A program made the position numbers and the translations under genes. Shown one piece after another: positions 1 through 5,685 of a stretch of 39,982 bases of DNA. The notes beneath the pieces were generated by a model. The model was not told the origin of the DNA, searched no databases, and saw only the letters and a list, made by a program, of their open reading frames with translations. The stretch lies in the NCBI GenBank assembly GCA_902786345.1, contig CADACB010000014.1, positions 1 through 39,982 on the forward strand, given 5' to 3'. Every line of letters begins with the position of its first letter. Positions within the stretch are counted from its first letter, which is position 1. The stretch comes from an uncultured Ruminococcus sp. GTDB lineage: Bacteria; Bacillota; Clostridia; Oscillospirales; Acutalibacteraceae.

Positions 1-51
1 CCGGACACCTTGATTAAAAGTCAAGTGCTCTGCCAACTGAGCTAATGAGTC
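1..51 (-). tRNA. tRNA-Lys(TTT), 3' end cut by window edge
   Basis: Read on the minus strand, this shows an acceptor 5' strand GACTCAT, a D arm, and an anticodon arm CTTGA-CTTTTAA-TCAAG whose anticodon is TTT (Lys). The T arm and acceptor 3' strand lie beyond position 1. It is the last visible gene of a five-tRNA operon transcribed leftward from the promoter near 445-473. Confidence 0.9.
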
Positions 52-62
52 ATAAAATTTAC

Positions 63-137
63 TGGCTGGGATGGCTGGATTTGAACCAGCGATGACGGAG
101 TCAAAGTCCGTTGCCTTAACCGCTAGGCGACACCCCA
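63..137 (-). tRNA. tRNA-Gln(TTG)
   Basis: This is a full cloverleaf on the minus strand. Acceptor TGGGGTG pairs with CATCCCA, the anticodon arm is ACGGA-CTTTGAC-TCCGT with anticodon TTG (Gln), and a genomic CCA is encoded at 63-65. It is fourth in the leftward tRNA operon, separated from tRNA-His by a spacer holding a strong hairpin. Confidence 0.95.
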
Positions 138-146
138 TTGTTGCTT

Positions 147-176
147 GAAAATTCACACAGCCAAAAGCTGTGTGAA
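147..176 (-). terminator. Terminator-like hairpin inside the tRNA operon
   Basis: Arms at 152-161 and 167-176 form a perfect 10-bp stem (TTCACACAGC with GCTGTGTGAA) and a 5-nt loop. On the minus strand the stem is followed by a short T run (147-153). It sits between tRNA-His and tRNA-Gln, so it could partly terminate transcription before Gln and Lys, or guide processing. The T run is only four long, so full termination is doubtful. Confidence 0.5.
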
Positions 177-189
177 AACAAGAATTAAG

Positions 190-267
190 TGGGGTGGGTA
201 ATCGGATTCGAACCGACGATCTCCAGTGCCACAAACTGGCGCTTTAACCAGCTAAGCTATACCCACC
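190..267 (-). tRNA. tRNA-His(GTG)
   Basis: The minus-strand cloverleaf has anticodon arm CCAGT-TTGTGGC-ACTGG with anticodon GTG (His). Acceptor GTGGGTA pairs with TACCCAC, followed by C and an encoded CCA at 190-192. The base before the acceptor may supply part of the 5' leader. It is third in the leftward tRNA operon. Confidence 0.95.
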
Positions 268-275
268 ATCTGAAG

Positions 276-349
276 CGCGCCAAAAGGGACTCGAACCCCT
301 GACCTACTGCTTAGAAGGCAGTTGCTCTATCCAGCTGAGCTATTGGCGC
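276..349 (-). tRNA. tRNA-Arg(TCT)
   Basis: The minus-strand cloverleaf has acceptor GCGCCAA pairing with TTGGCGC and anticodon arm ACTGC-CTTCTAA-GCAGT, anticodon TCT (Arg). The discriminator is G and no CCA is encoded, so the CCA end must be added by nucleotidyltransferase, unlike its neighbours. It is second in the operon. Confidence 0.95.
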
Positions 350-352
350 AAG

Positions 353-426
353 TGGAGCGGGTGATGGGAATCGAACCCACACAACCAGCTTGGAAGGCTG
401 GGGTTCTACCACTGAACTACACCCGC
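353..426 (-). tRNA. tRNA-Gly(TCC)
   Basis: The minus-strand cloverleaf has acceptor GCGGGTG pairing with CACCCGC, anticodon arm CCAGC-CTTCCAA-GCTGG with anticodon TCC (Gly), and an encoded CCA at 353-355. It is the first gene of the operon, about 20 nt downstream of the predicted promoter -10 box. Confidence 0.95.
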
Positions 427-444
427 ATATCAGCGACATATAGA

Positions 445-473
445 ATAATACCACATTACCCTGAATTTGTCAA
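445..473 (-). promoter_or_regulatory. Sigma-A promoter of the left tRNA operon
   Basis: On the minus strand, TTGACA (468-473) and TATTAT (445-450) are separated by exactly 17 nt. The -10 is one base from consensus. Just downstream is GTCGCTGA, which recurs at the same distance in the other tRNA operon promoter near 17298. The lone tRNA-Gly pair at 35175 lacks this motif. Confidence 0.85.
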
Positions 474-534
474 GTCTTTTTTTTAATTTATTTTATATTT
501 ATTTTTTCAGATCAATTAAGCTTTCATAATCTGC

Positions 535-567
535 TAAAAAAGCCGGGGATTCTTAAAAGAACCCCCG
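535..567 (-). terminator. Terminator of hpf
   Basis: On the minus strand a hairpin forms between CGGGGG and the CCCCG side, extended by TTCT/AGAA, and is followed by a run of six T (535-541). It lies 33 nt past the hpf stop codon and faces the tRNA operon promoter, so it closes the hpf transcript. Confidence 0.85.
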
Positions 568-599
568 ATAGTCAGCATAAACATCACATTCAAAGAACT

Positions 600-1139
600 T
601 TAATCCTTTGGTTCAAGAAGGCCATAGGTGTTACCCTTACGTTTATATACAACATTTATTTCATTAGTTGTGCTGTTACGGAACATAAAGAACTCGTGTC
701 CGATAAGGTTCATCTGGAGTATAGCCTCTTCAACACTCAAAGGCTTTACAGAAAAGCTTTTTGTACGAACAACAGCATAATCCTCATCAAAAAGCGCTTC
801 ATCATCCTCTTCAGACTCTTCTGAAAAATACTGATTAAAGGATTCAGATTTCATTTTTTTGCTGAGCTTTGTTTTATTTTTTCTGATCTGTCCTCCCAAT
901 ATATCTACAACTGCGTCAAGTGCGTCATTCATTTCGAGTGCTGTACTTTCTGCACGATATGTCATTCCATCATCTCTTATTGTAACCTCAACTGTTTGTC
1001 TGTTTTTTTCAAGAGTCACGGTTACTGTAGCTTCTGCACTCTCTGAATAAATTTTTTCAAACTTGCCCAGTTTTTTGTATACACGCTCCTTGAAATTATC
1101 TTTTAGATTAACTTTTCTGCCTATTATGTTGTATTTCAT
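600..1139 (-). CDS. hpf: Long-form ribosome hibernation promoting factor (HPF/RaiA family)
   Basis: The protein has 179 residues, the usual size for long HPF. The N-terminal part (about 1-100) matches the S30AE fold that binds the 30S decoding region. After an acidic linker (around 105-120, rich in E and D), the C-terminal domain (about 122-179, with the VEEAILQMNLIGHEFFMFRN signature) drives dimerisation of 70S ribosomes into inactive 100S particles in Gram-positive bacteria. The chosen ATG at 1137-1139 follows AAGGAGG and begins MKYNIIGRKV; a longer reading frame exists upstream but lacks a ribosome site and would run into the promoter. The gene is monocistronic, with its own promoter (1189-1217) and terminator (535-567). 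Confidence 0.95.
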   Translation of the reverse strand: MKYNIIGRKVNLKDNFKERVYKKLGKFEKIYSESAEATVTVTLEKNRQTVEVTIRDDGMTYRAESTALEMNDALDAVVDILGGQIRKNKTKLSKKMKSESFNQYFSEESEEDDEALFDEDYAVVRTKSFSVKPLSVEEAILQMNLIGHEFFMFRNSTTNEINVVYKRKGNTYGLLEPKD

Positions 1140-1163
1140 AAGCCGAACCTCCTTAAGGTTTGA

Positions 1164-1183
1164 TAATCTCATTTCTGAGATTA
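1164..1183 (-). promoter_or_regulatory. 5'-terminal GAAA-tetraloop hairpin in hpf leader
   Basis: On the minus strand the leader folds into an 8-bp perfect stem (TAATCTCA with TGAGATTA) closed by a GAAA tetraloop. The start point expected from the -10 box at 1189-1194 falls at the hairpin base, so the mRNA would begin with this structure. It is likely a stabiliser of the 5' end; no ligand-binding features are visible. Confidence 0.6.
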
Positions 1184-1188
1184 AGATT

Positions 1189-1217
1189 ATTATAACACAA
1201 TAAACAAAAAATTCCAA
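1189..1217 (-). promoter_or_regulatory. Sigma-A promoter of hpf
   Basis: On the minus strand, TTGGAA (1212-1217), a 17-nt spacer and TATAAT (1189-1194) are present. TG one base upstream of the -10 gives an extended -10 element. Confidence 0.8.
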
Positions 1218-1258
1218 TAGTTTATCAAAAAATCATATAAGAATTTTAGCTTTTAATT

Positions 1259-2446
1259 TTATACATTATCACAAAAATAATTTTTTTCCAATATTCCGTC
1301 AACGATAACAGCTTTTGGGAAGTTAAGAATATCAATCGGATCTCCGGAAAAAATTACCATATCCGCATCTTTTCCTGTTTCAAGAGAACCAACCCGATCA
1401 TCAATACCGCATATCTGTGCAGGATTGATTGTAACCGCTCTGATGGCTTCTTCCCTATCCATTCCATATTTAACTGCAACAGCCGCACACAAAAGAAGAT
1501 ATTGTATGGGTGTTTCAGGATGATCAGTTATTATCGCTGTTTTTATTCCGTTTGATGATAAAATATTAGGCGCACAAGGGCTTTGATTTTTCAATTCCGG
1601 CTTGCTCCGGTCTGTCAGTATAGGACCGCTCAATATACCTGAAAAATTTTCTTCAAGAAGCTCATCACAAATCATATGTGCCTCTGTTGCGTGTACAAGA
1701 ACATATTCAATATCAAATTCCTTTGAAATCCTTATTGCCGTAAAAATATCATCAGCTCTGTGAACGTGAAAATGAGCCGGAATTTCCTTTTTGAATAGAG
1801 GTATAAGCGCCTCGTTTTTTATATCATATTCAGGCTCGTCAAAATTTTCTTTATCCCTTTCATAATTACATTTATCTTTATAATATTTTCTTCCTTTTGA
1901 GAGTATTTCCCGAATAAGCGCAGCCGTTGCCATTCTTGTAACGGGCGTCTGCTCCTTATCATTATAAGTTGATTTCGGATTTTCTCCAAGCGCAAATTTT
2001 ATACCTACAGGAGCTTTTACAATCATTTTATCAATTCGTTTTCCGTATGTTTTTATAGCAGCCGCCTGACCTGCAACAGGATCTGCGCTTCCCGGACCGG
2101 TTATAACTGTTGTAATTCCTGACGACAGTGCCTCATAAAAATATCCGTCCATCGGATTAATTGAATCTATCGCTCTTAACTGAGGCATAACAGGGTCGGT
2201 GTCTTCATTTCCGTCATCACCTTCAAACGTCAGTGAATCTCCGAACATTCCAAGATGTGTATGCGCGTCAACAAAGCCCGGATATAGCGGTAAATTTTCT
2301 GCGTCGAATATCTCTGAGGATATGTGAGTCAGCTCCTTCATATCACCTATATCTTTTATTTTACCGTCATAATATTCTATATATCCGTTTTTTATAACTG
2401 TATTATTCTCATCCATTGTATGGATCTCAGCATTAATTATAATCAT
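1259..2446 (-). CDS. Metal-dependent amidohydrolase
   Basis: This is a 395-residue protein of the amidohydrolase superfamily. A short N-terminal beta domain precedes the metal motif HTH (H62 and H64, in VDAHTHLG). Further candidate ligands are the histidines near residue 225 (PAHFHVH), the HATEA histidine, and the aspartate in ITDHPETP. The C-terminal NPAQICGIDDRVGSLETGKDAD block is typical of imidazolonepropionase- or dihydroorotase-like members. The substrate cannot be read from the sequence. The ATG at 2444-2446 follows AAGGAGGA. It has its own extended -10 promoter and is flanked by unrelated genes, so context gives no pathway. Confidence 0.85.
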   Translation of the reverse strand: MIIINAEIHTMDENNTVIKNGYIEYYDGKIKDIGDMKELTHISSEIFDAENLPLYPGFVDAHTHLGMFGDSLTFEGDDGNEDTDPVMPQLRAIDSINPMDGYFYEALSSGITTVITGPGSADPVAGQAAAIKTYGKRIDKMIVKAPVGIKFALGENPKSTYNDKEQTPVTRMATAALIREILSKGRKYYKDKCNYERDKENFDEPEYDIKNEALIPLFKKEIPAHFHVHRADDIFTAIRISKEFDIEYVLVHATEAHMICDELLEENFSGILSGPILTDRSKPELKNQSPCAPNILSSNGIKTAIITDHPETPIQYLLLCAAVAVKYGMDREEAIRAVTINPAQICGIDDRVGSLETGKDADMVIFSGDPIDILNFPKAVIVDGILEKNYFCDNV

Positions 2447-2477
2447 TTAATAATTCCTCCTTTTTAAGGTTTTTATT

Positions 2478-2486
2478 ATTATAACA
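2478..2486 (-). promoter_or_regulatory. Extended -10 promoter of the amidohydrolase gene
   Basis: The minus strand reads TGTTATAAT, a perfect extended -10. No convincing -35 box is found 16-18 nt upstream, where the terminator of the preceding operon lies. The element directly abuts that terminator's T run. Confidence 0.6.
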
Positions 2487-2512
2487 AAAGGAGCCGCGCG
2501 CAACGACTCCTT
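2484..2512 (-). terminator. Terminator of the yab/divIC cluster
   Basis: Arms 2488-2496 and 2504-2512 form a 9-bp stem (AAGGAGTCG with CGGCTCCTT, one G-T pair) with a 7-nt loop, followed on the minus strand by TTTTGTTAT. It lies 8 nt past the S1-domain gene. The T run is short, so some read-through into the amidohydrolase gene is possible. Confidence 0.65.
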
Positions 2513-2520
2513 AAATACTG

Positions 2521-2979
2521 TTATTTCTGAAAATTGCCGCGTCTTGACGAACCTCTTCTTGACTCGTTTGCACGCTTGAGGTTAGATATTTTTTCATCGC
2601 TTGTCTGTTTAAACTTTGAAAGCATATCCTCAAAGCTTGACGGTTCTGAGCTTCTCTGAGGCTGCCACTCATAGCCTGAGGAACTGCGCTGTCTGTGTGA
2701 AGAAGACGCGCCGCGGTTCTGACGATTATTATTTGAATTTTGTTGGGGAAGAGCTTTTTTTATTGACAGGCTGATCTTTCCGTCATCTCCGATACTCAGT
2801 ATCTTAACCTTTACAGACTGTCCTTCTGTAAGATGATCCTTAATATCGTTAACAAATGTTGGTGCAACCTCGGAAATATGTACCATTCCGGTCTTTCCAT
2901 CTTCAAGATCAACAAATGCACCAAACTTTGTAATTCCTGAAACCTTGCCCTCTACTATCATTCCTACCTCAAGACTCAT
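2521..2979 (-). CDS. S1 RNA-binding domain protein, YabR-like
   Basis: Residues 1-75 form one S1 domain (MSLEVGMIVEGKVSGITKFG, then MVHISEVAPTFV and VKVKILSIGDDGKISLSIKK), an RNA-binding OB fold. The remaining half is low-complexity, rich in Ser, Arg, Asn and Gln, and probably disordered. Length is 152 residues, slightly longer than B. subtilis YabR. Its place directly after divIC (20-nt gap) matches B. subtilis gene order, which supports the YabR assignment. Members of this group bind ribosomes or mRNA. The ATG at 2977-2979 sits behind a GGAGAAAG-type site. The exact role is unproven. Confidence 0.85.
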   Translation of the reverse strand: MSLEVGMIVEGKVSGITKFGAFVDLEDGKTGMVHISEVAPTFVNDIKDHLTEGQSVKVKILSIGDDGKISLSIKKALPQQNSNNNRQNRGASSSHRQRSSSGYEWQPQRSSEPSSFEDMLSKFKQTSDEKISNLKRANESRRGSSRRGNFQK

Positions 2980-2999
2980 ACTGTATACGCTTTCTCCTC

Positions 3000-3335
3000 T
3001 CAGTTACCGGCAATGTTAATAAATACAACTTCACCGCTTTTAACATAATCCAAATTCTCCCGCGCAATCTTTTCGATATAATCCGAAAAAGAGTCGAGAT
3101 CATTTTTTTCTGCAGCATCGGCAACACTTTTCATTTCGTCAAGCTTTATGTTCTGAATTTTTATCCGGTTATCAAGATCAGAAAGCTCTTCCTTTGCCTT
3201 TCTGATCTTAACATTCTGATCTACTATGGTAACAGCTACATAGATAATAAAAGCAACCACTGCAATGCATAATATCCAATTGGTTTTTCTTTTTATCCTT
3301 TTTGTTTTAACTGCTTTTTCTTTTTTTTGAGCCAA
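3000..3335 (-). CDS. divIC: Septum formation initiator DivIC/FtsB family
   Basis: This is a 111-residue bitopic membrane protein. A basic cytoplasmic N-terminus (rich in Lys and Arg, 1-19) is followed by one membrane helix (about 20-41) and an extracytoplasmic coiled coil (about 42-75, QNVKIRKAKEELSDLDNRI), ending in the short domain that contains YIEKIARENLDYVKSGEVVF. DivIC partners FtsL and DivIB at the division septum. It starts with TTG at 3333-3335 behind AAGGTG. Its own promoter lies in the gap to yabQ. The position between yabQ and yabR matches B. subtilis. Confidence 0.9.
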   Translation of the reverse strand: MAQKKEKAVKTKRIKRKTNWILCIAVVAFIIYVAVTIVDQNVKIRKAKEELSDLDNRIKIQNIKLDEMKSVADAAEKNDLDSFSDYIEKIARENLDYVKSGEVVFINIAGN

Positions 3336-3386
3336 GGCAGATCACCTTCTTTCACTATTCGACAACAAAACCGATACAACAACTTT

Positions 3387-3416
3387 ATTATACAACATTC
3401 TACAGTTATATTTCAA
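3387..3416 (-). promoter_or_regulatory. Sigma-A promoter of divIC
   Basis: On the minus strand, TTGAAA (3411-3416), an 18-nt spacer and a perfect TATAAT (3387-3392) are present. It lies in the 89-nt gap between yabQ and divIC, which would let divIC and the S1-domain gene be expressed in growth, apart from the sporulation genes upstream. Confidence 0.75.
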
Positions 3417-3424
3417 GAGAAAAA

Positions 3425-3856
3425 TCACCATTTTTTTATTTTTTTTGCTGATTGAAGAATGTTTTTTAATCTGATTCTGAACGCAGTTGTACACCTGCCG
3501 TAAACTTTCATAACAGGATCATATACAAAATGATAAGCGCTGACAAGAAACGAATAAATCATATCGGAAAACCTTTTTATAAGTCTTCCGACAGTCAGAT
3601 ATAAAACCGTGAATGAAATAATTTGTGCTAAAACAGAATACGCCCGGATATTTCCGGATGTTTGTGACAGCGAAAAAAGAAAGTTGAGAACAGTTACAGC
3701 TGCCATAAATAATATATCGCCTGCAAATAATCCTAGTCTGCCCGGGGGAATCATTATTCTTATAATTGTGAGGGCAATATAAAGCAAAAAGATAATTGCC
3801 CCAAGCACAAACGAATATAAAAACGCAGAGGTCTGCTGATAAATTGTTATCTCCAA
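3425..3856 (-). CDS. yabQ: Spore cortex biosynthesis protein YabQ
   Basis: The protein has 143 residues with three or four hydrophobic helices (about 10-33, 45-65, 72-92 and possibly 98-113) and a basic C-terminal tail (RIRLKNILQSAKKIKKW). This profile and the location directly after yabP and before divIC fit YabQ, a membrane protein needed for spore cortex formation in B. subtilis. Sequence conservation in the family is low, so synteny carries much of the call. It begins with TTG at 3854-3856 after AGGTGAT, 8 nt downstream of yabP, implying co-transcription. Confidence 0.85.
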   Translation of the reverse strand: MEITIYQQTSAFLYSFVLGAIIFLLYIALTIIRIMIPPGRLGLFAGDILFMAAVTVLNFLFSLSQTSGNIRAYSVLAQIISFTVLYLTVGRLIKRFSDMIYSFLVSAYHFVYDPVMKVYGRCTTAFRIRLKNILQSAKKIKKW

Positions 3857-3864
3857 ATTATCAC

Positions 3865-4149
3865 CTATTTAAAAAGCTTTGAAAAGAATCCGCCCTCGGT
3901 CTGTCTTGATTCGGAATATACCATTGAATCTATCTCTCCATCCAGATTTAGTTCTCCTGATTCACGGCTGAAATCGCTTATATGCAAGCCCTCTCCTTTT
4001 ATACACAGATCTCCAAGCTCTGTTATCAGATTCACACACTGCTCATCAAAGCCTGAAACGTCTTTAACACCGGACACAGACATCTGTTTTCTGTTTTCAA
4101 GTATCATACTATGTTTTTTTGATATTGTACTGACTGGTTCATTTGCCAA
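3865..4149 (-). CDS. yabP: Sporulation protein YabP
   Basis: This 94-residue protein fits the YabP/YqfC sporulation family: the segment HSMILENRKQMSVSGVKDV followed by a strand-rich middle (LCIKGEGLHISDFSRESGELNLDGEIDSMVYS) is characteristic. YabP is made in the mother cell and acts in spore cortex assembly. The start is TTG at 4147-4149, eight bases after AAGGAG. It is preceded by an 81-nt gap that may hold a sporulation promoter, but I could not identify a convincing one. YabQ follows 8 nt later. Confidence 0.9.
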   Translation of the reverse strand: MANEPVSTISKKHSMILENRKQMSVSGVKDVSGFDEQCVNLITELGDLCIKGEGLHISDFSRESGELNLDGEIDSMVYSESRQTEGGFFSKLFK

Positions 4150-4230
4150 AGCTACCGCTCCTTATCTGATATACTTATATTTATTTTTATTCATAGATAA
4201 GGCATTATATTCATAAACCTGTCCGCAATT

Positions 4231-4485
4231 TTACTGTTTTGTATCGGTTATAAGCTTATACATAAGACCTGCGTCTTCTTTTTTGGCATATTCGTTTATT
4301 CCTGTAACTTCTGCCTTTATAGGGTGTGCGCCAAGGCTTATCTCAAGAATATCCCCCATTTTGACATCATATGACGCTCTTGCAGGCTTACCGTTTACAA
4401 TAACCCTTCCCGCATCACACGCTTCATTGGCAACCGTTCTTCTTTTTATTATTCTTGAAACCTTAAGATATTTATCAAGTCTCAT
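4231..4485 (-). CDS. rqcP: RqcP/YabO, S4-domain ribosome quality control factor
   Basis: The 84-residue protein is essentially a single S4 RNA-binding domain (MRLDKYLKVSRIIKRRTVAN, then GRVIVNGKPARASYDVKMGD). RqcP works with RqcH on obstructed 50S subunits, stabilising peptidyl-tRNA during C-terminal alanine tailing of stalled chains. The ATG at 4483-4485 follows AAGGGGG; an upstream in-frame start would overlap the hup terminator and lacks a ribosome site. Its size (B. subtilis YabO is 86 residues) and position before yabP agree with the assignment. Confidence 0.9.
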   Translation of the reverse strand: MRLDKYLKVSRIIKRRTVANEACDAGRVIVNGKPARASYDVKMGDILEISLGAHPIKAEVTGINEYAKKEDAGLMYKLITDTKQ

Positions 4486-4499
4486 ATTTAACCCCCTTA

Positions 4500-4534
4500 A
4501 ATAAAAAGAAACCGAACATTTCTGTCGGCTTCTT
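4500..4534 (-). terminator. Terminator-like hairpin after hup
   Basis: Arms 4506-4515 and 4525-4534 pair over 10 bp (one G-T) with a 9-nt loop, followed by TTTTTAT on the minus strand. It lies between hup and rqcP, so it probably limits read-through and lets the abundant HU be made at higher level than the downstream genes. Confidence 0.8.
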
Positions 4535-4546
4535 TTATATAATTTA

Positions 4547-4822
4547 TTATTTATCAACAGCATCCTTAAATGCCTTGCCTGCCTTGAATACAGGAACCTT
4601 TGAAGCTGGAATTGTTATCTTTTCTTTTGTCTGAGGATTAACGCCTGTTCTTTCGCTTCTTTCGTGGCGCTCGAATGTACCAAAGCCAACAATACGGATC
4701 TCTTCGCCATTTGCAACATTCTCTACGATTGTATCGAGAACAGCAGCAACTGCCTTTTCAGCATCCTTTCTGGAAATTTCCGCTTTCTGTGCTACAGCAG
4801 CAATTAGTTCTGTTTTTTTCAT
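4547..4822 (-). CDS. hup: HU family DNA-binding protein
   Basis: The protein has 91 residues, the standard HU length. An N-terminal helical dimerisation part (KTELIAAVAQKAEISRKDAEKAV) is followed by the conserved GEEIRIVGFGTFE turn and the DNA-grasping arm with its tip proline (RTGVNPQTKEKITIPASKVPVFKAGKAFK). It is a nucleoid architectural protein. The ATG at 4820-4822 follows CGGAGG. It lies 26 nt after mazG and ends in a terminator-like hairpin. An HU gene between yabN and yabO is a feature of clostridial versions of this cluster rather than B. subtilis. Confidence 0.95.
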   Translation of the reverse strand: MKKTELIAAVAQKAEISRKDAEKAVAAVLDTIVENVANGEEIRIVGFGTFERHERSERTGVNPQTKEKITIPASKVPVFKAGKAFKDAVDK

Positions 4823-4848
4823 TTTTCTTTTCCTCCGTTTGTTTTTTC

Positions 4849-5637
4849 TTATTTTGAAATTTCATTCCAAAGACTTTTTATAGCTTCGGAATCAGATTTC
4901 TGTATATCAATGCCTTTCTCATCAGCCAGAGCTTCAAGTCTCTTGAACTGTGCAATAAAATTATCACAGGCATCATACAGTGATTTTTCGCAGTCAGTTT
5001 TCAGAAAGCCTGACAAGCCGGATATACTGAACAGCAATTCACCGATTTTCTTGTCATATTCTTCTGTTTTGCTTTCTGATATAAGGCGTTTAAGTTCATC
5101 AAGTCTTGACTGAGCGAGCTCAATTGCCTGTTCGGCGCTGTCAAGCCTGAGTCCGCCCCTGTCGGCCTTTTTCCACAGCTTTTTGCTTCTCATCAGCGAC
5201 GGCAGTGCTTTTGAAACGCTTTCCATTGCTTCTCCGGTACCGGTCTGAGATTTTGACTGCATTTTGATCTCATCCCAGTTTTTAAGAACCTCATCAGGGG
5301 TATCCGCTTTTACATCGCCGAAAACGTGAGGATGTCTTAATATCATTTTTTTACATACGTCATCAGCTGCATCATCAAGTGTAAAACTGTTCTGTTCTTC
5401 CTCAAGAACACAGTGAAATACAACCTGCAGCAATACATCCCCCAGTTCCTCGCGAAGGTGTTCTGTGTCATTTTCATCAATAGCTTCTACGGCTTCATAT
5501 ACCTCTTCGATGAAATCCGAACGAATAGTCTGATGAGTCTGCACCTTATCCCACGGGCATCCATCCGGAGCACGAAGCCTTTTTACTATATCTGCAAGAT
5601 CATATACATTGTATTGTTCCTTGAATTGAAAACCCAC
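4849..5637 (-). CDS. mazG: Nucleoside triphosphate pyrophosphohydrolase MazG
   Basis: This is a 262-residue protein with two MazG helical domains, comparable with E. coli MazG (263 residues). The first holds the substrate and magnesium residues: GCPWD, then FIEEVYEAVEAI and LREELGDVLLQVVFH (an ExxE...ExxD arrangement). The second (about 150-255) is more degenerate. It hydrolyses NTPs and dNTPs to monophosphates, for example to clear damaged nucleotides. A GTG start at 5635-5637 is preferred because AAGGAG lies 9 nt before it and the upstream ATG at 5673 has no ribosome site. B. subtilis YabN carries an extra N-terminal methylase domain that is absent here. Confidence 0.9.
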   Translation of the reverse strand: MGFQFKEQYNVYDLADIVKRLRAPDGCPWDKVQTHQTIRSDFIEEVYEAVEAIDENDTEHLREELGDVLLQVVFHCVLEEEQNSFTLDDAADDVCKKMILRHPHVFGDVKADTPDEVLKNWDEIKMQSKSQTGTGEAMESVSKALPSLMRSKKLWKKADRGGLRLDSAEQAIELAQSRLDELKRLISESKTEEYDKKIGELLFSISGLSGFLKTDCEKSLYDACDNFIAQFKRLEALADEKGIDIQKSDSEAIKSLWNEISK

Positions 5638-5685
5638 AATTATTATCTCCTTCACAAAACGACAATATTCCACATACTTTTTATT

